Source of the DNA: Agapetus fuscipes
Lineage: Eukaryota > Arthropoda > Insecta > Trichoptera > Glossosomatidae
Reading direction: 5' to 3'
DNA length: 64,000 nucleotides
Assembly: GCA_951799405.1 (NCBI GenBank)
Contig: OX637356.1
Span: 11,369,229-11,433,228 of the forward strand
Both the position numbers and the translations under genes were made by a program. Below, piece by piece: positions 10,132 to 20,636 of the stretch. Position 1 is the first letter of the stretch; every line of letters starts with the position of its first letter. The notes under the pieces are model-generated. The model was not told the origin of the DNA, ran no database searches, and was given only the letters and a program-made list of their open reading frames with translations.

Positions 10132-10680
10132 TCCTGGGGTGGAAGTCTCCACGACCATCGATAAATCTTACCGTACCTATTTGAAGATATTCCGATCGAT
10201 AGCTCAGTTGGTAGAGTGCTTGTATTCCCTGCCGAGAGCTCGGATTTGAATCCCACCGAGGGTGTCTGAAATGATTTCCCGTTTAGGAGCTTAATTTAAA
10301 AACCCAAAAATAAAATACTGGCAAGTTTAACTCAGCCTTCACAAAAAATAAATACCAGCCACTCGGAAGCTGGAACACCCCCACTTCAACTGAAGGGGTT
10401 TGCGGAAGGCGGTCTCCTTACCTGTAGAAATAAATAGGTTCCACTCGCCACATGCGAAACCCTCGGGGGATAGCGCCATAAAGAGTTACACTTTATATAT
10501 AGCTTAGTTGCGTTGCGACGGAATAAAGTATGGCGGTGCCGGAACAGCTGATCGTTGTTCCCTGTTAAATGGATCAGCTGTTCAATACGTCAGCATGTTT
10601 TATTTCGACTTATGTATATTCCAATAGATACGGTAAAATCTATCGACGGTCGTCGAGACTTCTACCCCTGTACTTGTACA
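10132..10680. repeat. Inverted pair of a 60 bp repeat around a SINE B
   Basis: Left arm 10132-10192 (CCTGGGGTGGAAGTCTCC ... ATAAATCTTACCGTACC) is inverted at 10616-10675. A third copy lies at 29979-30045. The layout suggests a foldback MITE, but the ends and target duplication could not be fixed. Confidence 0.5.
10195..10516 (+). mobile_element. SINE family B, full length with tRNA-like head
   Basis: The head has a clean A box (TAGCTCAGTTGGTAGAGTG) and a B box (GGATTTGAATCCC) changed from GGTTCGAATCCC. The body follows in family order: GGGTGTCTGAAATGATTTCCC, the ACTCAGCCTTCAC block, paired ACTTCAACTGAAGGGG words, CTTACCTGTA, and the terminal ACTTTATATATAGCTTAGTTG. The pol III boxes support tRNA-derived origin. 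It is not a tRNA gene, because the anticodon and acceptor arms do not fold. Confidence 0.85.
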
Positions 10681-10887
10681 AACGCTTGCATCTAGCTATA
10701 GTAAACTCAAACTTACCAAGATCTCGGATAGTTCCCAACAAGTTCTCTTGCAGAACTTTGCCTTCGTGAAATAAAACGATACTGCGTTTAAGCTTTGAAA
10801 TTATTACCAAGGGATTTCCTTTTCATAATCTTAAAGAATGTAACTATTATAAGAGACGTTTACAAAATCACTTCGCTTCAAGTTTTA

Positions 10888-10906
10888 GGGTCTTTACCCT
10901 TGTCAG
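10888..10906 (-). ncRNA. Degenerate hammerhead-like hairpin
   Basis: On the minus strand CTGACAA is followed by the hairpin GGGTAAAGACCC and then TAAA in place of GAAA. The first core base after the stem is changed, so activity is doubtful. Confidence 0.25.
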
Positions 10907-10929
10907 GTTGGTTTACAAGGCCTAGTGAC

Positions 10930-11580
10930 TAGTTTTTTTTATCTAGTGGTTAACGCGTCGGAATCGTGATTGGAAGGTAGTGGGCTCGAATCGTGGCGGA
11001 GAACATAAAAAAAAACGCAGGTAAGCTACACATATAGCGTAACTTCTTGCCGCGTTATCCCCGAAGGGGTCGCATGTGGCGAGTTGAACCTATTTATTTT
11101 TACAGGTAAGGGGGCCGGCCTTACGCCAACCACTTCAGTTGAAGTGGGGGGTATCCCAGCTCCCGAGGGGGCTGGTACTCATTTCTTGTGAAGGCTGAGT
11201 AAACCTTGCCGGTATTTTTATTATGGGGTTTGAAATAAACACCGAAATAGGAAATCATTTCTGACACCCTCCTCGGTGGGATTCGAACCCGAGCTCACGG
11301 GGTAGAATGCATGCACTCTACCAACTGAGCTATCGACCGGAATCATAATTTTATATAAATCATAATTTTTTCAAATATGTTCTACGCTGGGTTGAAAGAT
11401 TAATCTACTTGTACCGAACACTAGTCACTATAGGTCCAACCAGCCATGCAGTTGCAGCAAATGGGTCTTGCTTGAGAATTGGCACTTCCTAAAACGACGA
11501 TCAAGCTCACAGAGGGCTGGCTCTTAAGGTGTGATTCGCACAAATACAGCTCTCACCAAATAAATAATCCTTTTTATTAT
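10930..11580 (+). mobile_element. SINE family C split by a SINE B
   Basis: The head (TAGTGGTTAACGCGTCGG, B box GGGCTCGAATCGTGG) ends near 11010. The body resumes near 11345 with TTTTTTCAAATATG and ends in ATTATTATTATTA. The family B copy between them is on the opposite strand, so B inserted after C. Confidence 0.8.
11015..11340 (-). mobile_element. SINE family B, full length
   Basis: This is one of the best-preserved copies. On the minus strand the head has TAGCTCAGTTGGTAGAGTG and GGGTTCGAATCCC, and the end is ACGCTATATGTGTAGCTTA. It sits inside a SINE C. Confidence 0.9.
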
Positions 11581-11703
11581 TATTAATAATTAGAAGGTTG
11601 TAAAGGTTACACTTCTAAGAACGTTCTTTATTATATGAGAATACACCCGTTACTTTGAAAATTTACATGGTTTGTGAATAAACACAAAAAAAGTATAATA
11701 CTC

Positions 11704-11745
11704 TTGATAATGACCTGATTATTGAAGGTCGAAAGTACTTGAGGT
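11704..11745 (+). ncRNA. Hammerhead ribozyme-like motif, copy 2
   Basis: TTGATAA (11704-11710), hairpin GACCT...AGGTC (11712-11730), GAAA (11731-11734), GTAC and TT repeat the arrangement at 9553. A few substitutions in the loop separate the copies. Confidence 0.4.
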
Positions 11746-12034
11746 AAAAAATATTATTGTGAAAATAAAACTATGTTATAAGAAACATAATTTTATTTTA
11801 AATAAAATGAATTTCACTGTGTGAATACACAAACCCTACAAAATCTACAAAAAAAATACTTCCTATACACAAAAATAACCATTTTTATTTTTTAATCTGT
11901 TGTAATTGAACTCCTTCCATATAATATCCTTAACAAACATTTCCAAGCATTCGACCCTCATCAGGACTTTTTAAAAAATGAAGTAATAAGTAAAGAGGAA
12001 CCGTAGGGTATCATTGTTTTCAAGAAAACAACTC

Positions 12035-12060
12035 TTGATAACGGTGTGATAACACCCAAA
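12035..12060 (+). ncRNA. Hammerhead-like hairpin, variant
   Basis: TTGATAA is followed by a perfect GGTGT-GATA-ACACC hairpin, but CAAA replaces GAAA. The flank AAATAAATCAACT is shared with the minus-strand copy near 16080. Confidence 0.3.
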
Positions 12061-12169
12061 ACGCACAAGAAAATAAATCAACTCGTAAAGAAAACCGTTG
12101 TTTTTATTTTAACATTTTTAATTTAAAATTTCAGTGTCAATTCGCGAACCCTGGAACTTTTACATGAAC

Positions 12170-12940
12170 CAAAAAATATTTGTTTCTATTTTTCCTTCAA
12201 GAAATTCAGCAGAACCGAAAACATTTCACGGAAGAAACCGAGCTATTTTTGGTATCCCATTTCAGTTCCTCTTTATCTCTCCTATTGCAAATAACTGCAA
12301 GCATTAGTTCATGCAAAAAAACAAAGAATTCATACTGCAGTTCTCTATGTAAGGTCATCGTCACCGAAGGTTAAAAGAACTTCTTATATTCTCCTAGTAT
12401 AAAATATTTATGTAAACTCTGCTCGAATGCGTAAATTGAAAATGTATAGAATATACGACGGCACTCCTATCGAGTGAGTTTTCATACAGTTTTTCGAATC
12501 TAGGGGAGTGTACGCAATCCCTTACACTCGCAGTACAATACCTGAATTAGTAAACTTTACGTTTTGATTCAACCAAAAAAGGTATGAAAAGTATAAAGCT
12601 CATTAGGGGTGCTGTGTTAGCTTTGATACAAATTTTGGTTTTCCTTGGGGTTAAGGTTTAATTCTCGTGTCTGTGAGAAGGGAGTTTTATTGGCTGTCTT
12701 ATCTATTTGGAGAAGTTTTTTGAATGGCTCACCGAACGGAATACAAATTAGTGGATTCAGTTTTGTGTAAGGGTTGCTAGTTAAAAAATGAATCACATGT
12801 TTACCGGTATTATTTTTTTATCTATAATGAATGTTAATTCAAAAGAAAAATACCAAAGATGAAAATTTATATACGTATACAAAACCTTGCACATTAAAAT
12901 TATGTAAGTAAATTGGAAAGTATGTAGAACATAATTCGCA
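12170..12940. other. Intergenic DNA, no gene
   Basis: Patches near 12415-12520 and 12595-12690 match the dispersed family M (AATGTATGGAAACTAAAGC type) described at 27141. The frame at 12180-12374 has no recognisable domain. Confidence 0.45.
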
Positions 12941-12947
12941 TCTAGTC

Positions 12948-13483
12948 TGCACATAAAGTTCTACTTATTGCCATCTTGTCCTCAAAGGAGTCGCATGTGA
13001 CGTCTGGTGCCTATTTATTTTTACAGGTAAGGGGGAAAACACTTCAGTTGTTAGGGGAGTTTTCCAGCTTCCGAGTGAGCTAGTTCTCATGTTATCTGAA
13101 GGCCGAGTAAGCCTTGCCGGGATTTAAAAAAAAATGTAAAGAGCACTACAATTCACCATCCTATTTGCCTGGTCTGAAAAAGGTATTAACATTTACAATA
13201 AATAATTCATTATTTAATATTTTTAATGAATTATTTACCCAATGACATCTGTTGAACCAGGGTGAAATTATTGTCGATAGGACATGACGCAGGGTGAGGT
13301 TCGAACCGGCGTTAGTGTCAATAACGCAAATTCGAGCGCCAACTCCGTATCCCCTTTTCATCCCAGAGACTTGAATTTAACACCGAAATATGAAATCATG
13401 TAGCCACTCTTAGAATTGATCGAATCTTAACCTTTTGGTATGGAACGCAAGCATTCTAACAACTGAGCTATCGATCGAAAAGA
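12948..13483 (-). mobile_element. SINE family B split by a SINE D
   Basis: The 3' part (12948-13128) and head part (13372-13483, with GAGCTATCGATCG on the plus strand) are separated by a family D copy. The B box is decayed (TAAGATTCGATCAATTC on the minus strand), so this copy is older. Confidence 0.75.
13129..13371 (-). mobile_element. SINE family D inside SINE B
   Basis: Conserved pieces include CAATTCACCATCC, CCTGGTCTGAAAAAGG, TGACATCTGTTGAACCAGGG and the B-box-like GGTTCGAACC. The frame at 13161-13361 is a shadow. Confidence 0.7.
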
Positions 13484-13489
13484 TGCACC

Positions 13490-14010
13490 AATATTTTTGT
13501 ATGGGTTGCTAATACAATTAAATAGGTACCTACATAGAGACGTTTGCCCGCAGAAAAATATACAAATGTGACACATCCTGTCAAAAAACGTTCTCATGTT
13601 TTTGTTATTTTAATCTGGAATTCGAATACCGGATTCGCAGACCTTACCAAATAGTTTGGACCCTTCTATTAAACTGTGGTCTTATAACTTTCCTTTTTTC
13701 AGTCGAAAAGATATCGCCACTAAAGGTAGAGTTACGGACAGTGGTTGTATTTTTTGTTCCCTTCTAATTTAAGGGAACAGTTTATGTGTCTATCGCAGAT
13801 AATTTTCACTACATTTAATTGAATCAACGCGTATCTTTTGTAGACAAAAATAGAAACCAATTTCAAGTCTTTTACTGCACTTAAAAATTATTTTTAGAAT
13901 TCTTCCTCTGAAATGTTTTTACTTGAGCTTTGTATTGCAGTTATTGTCACTTTATCTCTTAAATGCAATGAAAAAAAAAAACGGTTATAGAAGTAATAAG
14001 GAAAATAATT
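13490..14010. other. Intergenic DNA, no feature seen
   Basis: No family A-D match, hairpin or coding frame with a known domain was found here. Confidence 0.45.
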
Positions 14011-14013
14011 CTT

Positions 14014-14270
14014 GGACCGGTCCGTAATCCAGTGGCAACACTTCGGACTCGTAAATGGAAGGTTATGGATTCGGATCCCGGCGGAGCACAAAAAATATAC
14101 AATTTATATTTCGAAATAATATGCTCTTCGCTGGGTTAAAAATAATCATACAACCTTTACCAAATACCGGTCACTAAAAGGTCCATCCAGCCTTACAGCA
14201 CCTGAGTCTTGCTTGAGTATTGGCGCTTTGTAGCGACGACCAAGCTCGTACACCTCTGCTGCTGAAGGAA
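14014..14270 (+). mobile_element. SINE family C, truncated 3' end
   Basis: The head GGTCCGTAATCCAGTGGC and B box GATTCGGATCCCGG are clear. The copy ends at GACCAAGCTCGTA without the LINE-like tail. The frame at 13894-14091 is a shadow. Confidence 0.8.
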
Positions 14271-14344
14271 TAATTCAAATGAAAAATCCAGTAGGGGACA
14301 TCATTGGAAGCGCTCGAGTATACATGTAAATCAACTGTGAAGAT

Positions 14345-14420
14345 TTTTTGCCACATGCGACCACTTCGGGGAAAACGCGGCACGAAGTTACACTAAATGT
14401 GTAGCTTAGAAGCGTTTTTT
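14345..14420 (+). mobile_element. SINE family B, 3' fragment
   Basis: It keeps CCACATGCGACC, CTTCGGGGAAAACGCGGC and ACTAAATGTGTAGCTTAG. Confidence 0.65.
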
Positions 14421-14560
14421 TTAGCGTAGCATTATTTGACTTTAAGCTGATAAAAAAAAACTACTGTGACACGTTTAACATACAATGATGATTTTTTTTT
14501 AATAGATTTATTTTTAAGATTTTGTTATTTTTACATCCTTGAATGTAATTTACTATTTGT

Positions 14561-15066
14561 ATTCCTTGACTAATAGGTTGGTATGAGGCTGACCACCCGC
14601 ACTGTAAAACATATTTCACTTTGCCAATGTCACCCCTGTTTCAGGGAAGGTCGGCAAAAGTTGCAAGGTTTATGTTCATTTGAGCTCTGGTTTTAATTTG
14701 TAAGTAAACATTCAGCATTTGTGAGCACGAACTTACACTTTTTTAATTTTCATAAAATTAGATTTGTGAAGAGGAATGTAATTCACGGACCTATTCTGCC
14801 TGGCCAGAAACAGGTACTAATATCATAAATCAATAATTCATTATTGTTTATTTGAATCAATTGTTAATTAATAATTACAGGGTCAAAGTTATGATCAAAT
14901 GACCCAGGCGGGGATCGAACCAACGTTGTTGTATTCCAAACACGCTAGAAAGATCAGCCCACTTGGCCCCCTCGGCCATAACACCGACACTTACCTGTTT
15001 GTGGGCATGCCTTTTATAGGAGTTTTGAATGTTATTACATCTTTGCAACTTAGATTATAGATTATA
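14561..15066 (+). mobile_element. SINE-like family A, split by a SINE D
   Basis: The start CCTTGACTAATAGGTTGG is present, and the end is a doubled GATTATAG. The D copy entered at the ACTTAC word, which occurs on both sides and is a plausible target duplication. Confidence 0.85.
14738..14989 (-). mobile_element. SINE family D, full length
   Basis: The minus strand reads GTGTTATGGCCGAGGGGGCC at the head, with GGTTCGATCCCCGCCTGGG as an intact B box, the best in the family. The 3' end GGTTCGATC-independent terminus CCTCTTCACAAATC is followed by an A-rich tail. Confidence 0.85.
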
Positions 15067-15069
15067 GTC

Positions 15070-15560
15070 ACAATACCCACACGATTGTCATTAGTGCGTC
15101 CTTTTAACTCTCAGTAAAAAGTCGCTATGCTTACTTTGAAAATTCAAGTTAACAATCGTTCTTTTTTCTTCAGCTCACGATCGAGACCAAATTTTGCAGG
15201 ATATCTGAACCAAGAAAATTTATTGTTATTCTTCACAAAAGGGCGGAAGTCAGGTAGCAGTAGGCGCCAAGAAAATACAAACTAAGTTTTGGGAGATAAG
15301 TCAGTTTTTCCTCACAGTTCTCTTCGGGAGCAATGCACGATAAATACATTTGCGCTAGGGTCATACACATTGTGAGTTTTCATCTCTTCCTGTGATCTTA
15401 TTAACTTATTTGAGTCGAAAAACATGATACCATACAGCGAAACTGGTTTTAGAAAAAAGTGTGTGGTTAGTATTTTAATTATTCGATGATTAAGGTTTTT
15501 AATTAATGCTTTGGAAAAAAATAAGTGTGTTTTTTCTACATAATGAAATCAGGAAAAGTT
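15070..15560. other. Intergenic DNA, no feature seen
   Basis: Nothing beyond AT-rich unique-looking sequence could be recognised. Confidence 0.45.
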
Positions 15561-15561
15561 T

Positions 15562-15815
15562 AATCTATAATCTATAATCTAAGCAGCAAAGATATGCTAA
15601 CATTTAAGGCTCATATTAAATGCATGCCCACAGACAGGCACATGTAGGTTCGCGCCGACACATTCTGCATGTGTGCATACAAATAAGCAAAACCTCACAT
15701 GAACATAAACCTTGCAACTCCTGCCGACGTTCCCTGAACCGGGTTGGCATTGGCAAAAGTGAACCGATTCTTACAGCACGGGTGGTCAGCCTCATACCAA
15801 CCTATCAGTCAAGGA
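15562..15815 (-). mobile_element. SINE-like family A, subtype 3
   Basis: This subtype has ACACATGCAGAATGTGT in place of CACATGCGGCATGTG, and GGCGCGAACCTACATGTGCC. The copy is complete with a doubled TAATCTA tail. Confidence 0.85.
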
Positions 15816-15823
15816 GCTATAAT

Positions 15824-16021
15824 AAATCTATAATCTAAGTTGCAAGGAAATATTAACATTTAAAGCTCTCAAAATGCATGCCCACAAACAAACACGTGTA
15901 GTTCGCGCTTACAAATGCTGAATGTGTACTAACAAATAAAATATAAACCGCAAATGAACATAAGCCCCACAACTTTTGCTGACTTTCCCTGACACAGGGG
16001 TTACATTGGCAAAGTGAACCA
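15824..16021 (-). mobile_element. SINE-like family A, subtype 2, 5' truncated
   Basis: It lies immediately beside the previous copy in the same orientation. It stops at GGTTCACTTTGCC, followed on the plus strand by ATAATAATAATAA. Confidence 0.8.
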
Positions 16022-16076
16022 ATAATAATAATAATTTCCAAAAAAAGGTTATCTTCACGAGTTGGTTTATTATCTC

Positions 16077-16108
16077 GAGCGATTTCGGTGTTAACACACC
16101 ATTATCAA
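16077..16108 (-). ncRNA. Hammerhead ribozyme-like motif, minus strand
   Basis: TTGATAA, then the perfect hairpin GGTGT-GTTA-ACACC, then GAAA, TCGC and TC before GAG. The flanking AAACCAACTCGTGAAGATAA resembles the 12035 copy. Confidence 0.35.
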
Positions 16109-16119
16109 AGAAAAAGTAA

Positions 16120-16940
16120 CAACACTGAAAACGAAATAAATCAACTTGTCAACAAAACCTTTGTTTTCAACACTGTCTCTGAATTTAGCATTACCATCAA
16201 CTGCTTACGTCTCAGTGCTGTAAAACAGAAAAATTCCCTGATTTTTCAACTACCATGGGTGACGTCACATAGCCAAAGGATTTTCATTTGTGCGCAGTCC
16301 ATTATAATATGCACGAGGCCTGACCTTCCAATCACAACTCCACACAACTACAAGAATAGATTTAACAAATGGAAAGATACATAGGCAAGCTTTACAAGGA
16401 AATCAACCCTTATTTATTCTACATTTACTGTGTCCATTTTTCCCTCTCATTGGTTTCCCTGAGCCAATATCCAGCATCTGTGACCGATTCGCCGTTTTCT
16501 AAAAATCCATGAAAATTAAAACCATTAAAAGAGACATTGTTTTAGTTTGCTTACATATTCTTGTTAACTGAATGGATGAGTTAAAACGCAGAGCTTTGTA
16601 CTTGGGCCTTAGTGTACGCTTTGCCATTCTGTGGCTTTAATTGCCTTCAGCCATTTGAAGGTCGGAGCTGGCAGTGACCTAGTTTTGGCGGGAACCATGT
16701 TTCGCAAATTGTTTTGGAATAGGTCCCGCTAAGCATTTTAAACGACATTGGATGGCGGTTTCCTATCCCCCGTGTAGTAATAGGAAATATAGTGGTTTTC
16801 GATATTACAAACTAATAAATTTTAATTAAATTATTGGATATTATCTGAAATGAAAATCATAGACAATAATTATATAGGTACACACAAGTAGGTGCGTGCA
16901 TAGGGTCTAGGCAAATACATTTCAGAATAAGTATTTTTCC
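16120..16940. other. Intergenic DNA, no gene
   Basis: The frame at 16088-16384 continues out of the hammerhead-bearing repeat and has no domain. Nothing else was recognised. Confidence 0.45.
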
Positions 16941-17165
16941 CCATTGACCACCCATGCTGTAAAAATGGTTCACTTTGCAATGTCACCCCTGTCTCAGGGA
17001 AGGACGGCAAGAGTTGCAGGGTGTATGTCTATTTGAGATTTGGATTTAATAATGTAGGTTCACATGCGGCATGTGCAAGCGCGAACTTGTACGTGTCTGG
17101 TTGTGAAAATGCATGTAATGTGAATCTCCAATGTAACATATCTTTGCAACTTAAATTAGATTAGA
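16941..17165 (+). mobile_element. SINE-like family A, 5' truncated
   Basis: It starts at TTGACCACCCATGCTG, without the usual first 20 bp, and runs to CAACTTAAATTAG. Confidence 0.8.
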
Positions 17166-17344
17166 TAAGATCTTTAAAATAACTCATTTGAAATTGACTG
17201 AGGTGCTAACGATGGCTTCAATAAAACGTAAATTTTAAATCTGAATATCAGGCTTAAATTTTTTTTTACCATATATTGCCTACCTATTAGGCGCATGCTC
17301 CTATATGAAATGAACGCCCCTGTATACAATGTTTTTTTTAATTT

Positions 17345-17596
17345 AGCTATGACATATCGTCCTCCCAGTGGCTTATCTACCATTTGATTCAAAGATGATC
17401 TTTCAATGAAATAGTCTTAAGAATCACATTCTACACAATGTTAGAAAAAAACATACAACACGATATTGTGGGAGTTGTTTTAAAAATTTTGACAATAAAT
17501 TTCCAGTTTTCTTTAGACACGTTGTCGTTGGTGCAGTACACATACAAACAGTGCTCATGTGAAATTAACTTTGATGGACATAAGACAAACAAGCAC
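17345..17596 (+). repeat. Dispersed family E copy
   Basis: Conserved pieces are ATTTGATTCAAAGATGA, GTGGGAGTTGTTTTAAA, AATTTCCAGTTTTC, the CAGTACACATACAAACA block and ACATAAGACAAACAAGCAC. Related copies lie at 30870-31050 and 59446-59640. The class is unknown. Confidence 0.55.
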
Positions 17597-17815
17597 TAAT
17601 GTCAGATTCATACAAATTTCGGAGACCGCGCTTTCCTTGTTACAGGTCCGGTGGAGTGGAACAGACTGCCATCTGGAGTGAAGAACTCCAAATCTGTGGG
17701 CGTATTTAACGGAGCACTCAAGACACACCTTTTTAAAAAGTCTTATCCGTGATTGGACAGGGCCCTTTGAGATGTAGCACACACAAAAACGGCGACTTCC
17801 TTTTATGCTTAGTAC
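17590..17815 (+). pseudogene. CR1/L2-type LINE 3' end with reverse-transcriptase C-terminus
   Basis: The plus strand encodes FGDRAFLVTGPVEWNRLP, then GVKNSKSVGVFNGALKTHLF and a stop at about 17752. The G-D-R-A-F, W-N-x-L-P and F-x-x-x-L-K-T-x-L-F pattern is the C-terminal signature of CR1/L2/Rex-type LINE proteins. The 3' UTR (GGGCCCTTTGAGATGTAGC, ACACACAAAAACGGCGAC) resembles the tail of SINE family C. The protein upstream is missing. Confidence 0.75.
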
Positions 17816-17825
17816 AAATAATCTA

Positions 17826-17985
17826 ACCTGTCCGGTCAATAGTTCAGTTGGTAGAGTGCTTGCATTGCATGCCGAGGGCTCGGGATTGAATCCCACCGAG
17901 GGTGTGAGAAATTATTTACATAGGTTCACTCGACAGATCTTTTGGAGAGAACGTGGCAAAGAGTTACACTGTATGTGTAGCTCAG
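17826..17985 (+). mobile_element. SINE family B with internal deletion
   Basis: The head (GTTCAGTTGGTAGAGTGC, B box GGGATTGAATCCC) joins directly to the 3' end block (TAGGTTCACTCGACAG to ACTGTATGTGTAGCTCAG). The central 170 bp are missing. Confidence 0.8.
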
Positions 17986-18556
17986 TATATAATAATAATA
18001 TTAGGATGGTCTATTTAATGAGCGCTGTTTTGTATGAATCACACCTCAAAAGTCCTCTGTGTTATTGGTCGTCCCTATAGAAAGCGCCAATTTTCAAGCA
18101 AGACACAGTTGCTGAAAAAATTTTGTCGGGGTTATAGCCGCGGGGGCCAAGAGGGCTGATCTTCTAGCGTGTTTCGAATGGAACAACGTTGGTTCGATCC
18201 CCGCTTGGGTCACTTGACTTTAACTTTGACCCTGGTTCAACAGATGTTATTGGGTAATTATTATTTAATAATTCATTAATAATAAACAATAATTAATTTA
18301 TTAAATGATGATATTAATACCTGTTTCTGGCCAGGCAGAATAGGTTGGTGAATTGCATTCCTCTTCACAAATCTATTTAAAAAAAAAATTAAAAAAAATG
18401 GATGGAACCTTTGGTGACCGGTCATTGGTAAAAGGATATGAAATTTTGAAGAGCAAATTTGAAAATATAAACGGCATATTTTTGAGCTCCACCGGGATTC
18501 GAACGCACGACCTTCCATTTACGAACCGAAGCGTTACCATTATACTACGGACCGTT
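17985..18556 (-). mobile_element. SINE family C split by a SINE D
   Basis: Tail part 17985-18118 and head part 18398-18556 flank a plus-strand D copy. The minus-strand B box is GTGCGTTCGAATCCCGGTGG. Confidence 0.8.
18119..18397 (+). mobile_element. SINE family D inside SINE C
   Basis: The head GGGGTTATAGCCGCGGGGGCC is followed by an intact B box (GGTTCGATCCCCGC), CTTTGACCCTGGTTCAACAG, CTGGCCAGGCAGAATAGG, and a terminus with a long A-rich tail. Confidence 0.85.
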
Positions 18557-18600
18557 CAGTTGCGTTGCGTACGCGAAGTAAAAGCTTCAAATGTTCGTAA

Positions 18601-18735
18601 ATGTCTGATAGTGTTGCTGTTGGCTGTTGGACTAACAAACTGAGGAATAAACATTTATTTGTAAAATCTGGTATTACAAAGCAACTGCAGGTAGATATAC
18701 TATTTTGAATAGGTTTCCTCACCCTGAACCTTGAA
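18601..18735 (+). pseudogene. THAP-domain-like fragment, frameshifted
   Basis: The plus strand reads MSDSVAVGCWTNKLRNKH, then in a second frame NRFPHPEP. This resembles the start of a THAP zinc finger (M-x-x-x-C-x-V-x-G-C-x-N ... F-H-R-F-P), but the first zinc cysteine is serine and the frame shifts. THAP domains occur in P-element and other transposases. The match is short, so confidence is low. Confidence 0.25.
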
Positions 18736-18739
18736 CTGA

Positions 18740-19110
18740 CTTAGCGATGAATACCATACAGCAGATGACATTCTCCGGGACGTTATTTGTATTGGATCCA
18801 GTCCCACACAATGTGCTGGGGTGCATTCATATTGAAATCTTGGGACATTATGGGAATCCCGAGCAAAGATTTCCATATTAACATGTGCACGATACTTCCC
18901 AGACAATTGTGATCACCCTAATGCCACCAAAAATACCTGAAATCTATTCTATCCACTTTAATACAGTTGAATTTGCTCCAAAAGGTTTGAAGACACCGAG
19001 ACTGAAAATCTGCTAGTCGCTGAAAGAATCCAGAATCATAAATTAAGTGGCTGGTTTTGTTTGGGAGTGTGCAGATTGTACGTTTTAAGCTAGAAATTGC
19101 AAAATTACTA
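18740..19110. other. Intergenic DNA next to the THAP-like fragment
   Basis: The minus-strand frame at 18700-18906 has coding-like composition, but I recognise no family. Nothing else is seen. Confidence 0.35.
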
Positions 19111-19112
19111 AT

Positions 19113-19250
19113 TTTTTGACTTTTAGGTTAGTATGAGGCTGACCACTCATGCTGTTAAGAAATGTTGCAAGGTTTGTGTTCATTGAAGGTTTGGTTTATA
19201 ATTTTTAGATACAAATGCAGTCTTTGTAAGCGCGAACGTGTCTGTATGTG
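19113..19250 (+). mobile_element. SINE-like family A, internally deleted
   Basis: GGTTAGTATGAGGCTGACC jumps over the CCTGTTTCAGG block to TTGCAAGGTTTGTGTTC. It forms an inverted pair with the next copy. Confidence 0.7.
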
Positions 19251-19494
19251 GTCTATAATCTATTATCTAAGTTGCAAAGATATTTTACATTTAAGATTAA
19301 TATAAATTGCATTCCCATCAAGCAGACACGTATAAGTTCGCGCTTACACATGACTTACAATATAAAAACCCAAATCTCAAATGAACATAAACCCTATACA
19401 ACTCTTGCTGACATGACCTGAAACACGGGTGACATAAGCAAAGTGAATCATTTTTTTTATAGTACGGGTGGCCAGCCTCATACCAACCTATAAG

Positions 19495-20636
19495 TAGGGA
19501 CTGGAAAATAGTGGTGTTATTTTTTAGGAAATTCGCGTTATTTTTTTGTGAAATTCGCGTTATTTTTCATCAAAAACAGGGAAATTCGCGTTATTTTTCA
19601 TGATAAACGGGGAGATTCGGTGTAATTTTTAGGGTTGATTAGATCAAAATAAAGGTTTGTATAATTGCAAAACAAAATATATTACTAATATTTACAATTT
19701 ATTATGTAAACAACAATATGTACCTTAAAAAATAATGAATAAACAAAATCTGAATCAATACGAGTATCTGCAACCGAAGATGGTGGAAGTACCCACCGAA
19801 AACGTTTTTGCAATACAAAATACTCAAGTGGTACAGAACAATGTTTTTTAATTTTAGTTTCTTTATGTTTTTTTTTTTTTTTAAATAATCTTTTTTTACA
19901 AAAAACCATTGATTGAAAAAAGTATTAATATTTCAATGACACTCCGAATACCCTGCAAATATCCTTTTAAAATATTTAATTTTTGTGCATTTAGTCTCTA
20001 GATGAGGGTTATCTCATTTTTCAAGGGATGTAGGCTTTTATGAAAGCTTCAAGTTGTGCTCTTGGCTAATCCAGCAATAGCTTCACTCCTTAAAGTATTT
20101 TCCTTCATTGATGTCACGATTCAAGTCAGCTTGGATGATCCAGGACAGTTCTGCTTATCATTATTTTTTTTTAATAAAATAGATTTGTGAATAGGAATGC
20201 AATTCACCAACCTACTCTGCCTGGCCAGATACAGGTATTAATATCATTAATTAATAATTCATTATTGTTTATTTTAATGAATTATTCATTTTTAATTACC
20301 CAATTACATCTGTTGAACCAGGGTCAAATTTATGGTCAAATGACCCAGGTGGGGATCGAACCCCGCGTCTAGCGTTCTAACGTGTTTAAACGTTGAAAGA
20401 GACCAATTTTCCTGTGCTTTGCACCTTGCAAAGGGTTTTCGCAGGATTTTTTTCTTTCCCACAAAATCGTTGCGTTGCAAAAGCGATACATGACAACTTT
20501 TTCGCACAATTTCTACCAAAAGTACGAAAATTCGCGATATTTACGTAAAACCTGAAATTTCGCGTTATTCGCGTAAAAACATCAAAATTCGCGAATAAAT
20601 TCGTTTTATCGCGATCGCGAAATTTTCCAGTCCCTA
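19495..20636. mobile_element. hAT-type DNA transposon with 8 bp target duplication
   Basis: The ends TAGGGACTGGAAAAT and ATTTTCCAGTCCCTA are perfect inverted repeats. CCTATAAG occurs at 19487-19494 and again at 20637-20644. Because the host is a family A copy, the empty site can be read exactly. Near the left end GAAATTCGCGTTATTTTT occurs three times, and related AATTCGCG words crowd the right end; such subterminal repeats are typical hAT transposase binding sites. No hAT transposase domain is recognisable. The minus-strand frames at 19685-19909 and 20304-20519 are unassigned, and the second runs into a SINE D. Confidence 0.85.
20160..20385 (-). mobile_element. SINE family D inside the hAT element
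   Basis: AAATAGATTTGTGAATAGG, GGCCAGATACAGG and GGGATCGAACCCC (decayed B box) mark it. The tRNA A box is missing, so the head is truncated or replaced. Confidence 0.75.

Noticed and set aside
10195..10265. tRNA gene candidates at B, C and D SINE heads (also 21955, 14014, 42690 and others)
   Set aside because: A and B boxes are present, but the acceptor and anticodon stems do not close, and each head continues into a conserved SINE body.
11935..11975. Minus-strand CCTGATGAGGGTCGAATGC as a hammerhead
   Set aside because: The core words are there, but the stem II partner is missing, so the fold cannot form.
17555..17896. 113-codon minus-strand frame
   Set aside because: It is the antisense of the LINE end and SINE B head; the plus strand carries the recognisable protein.
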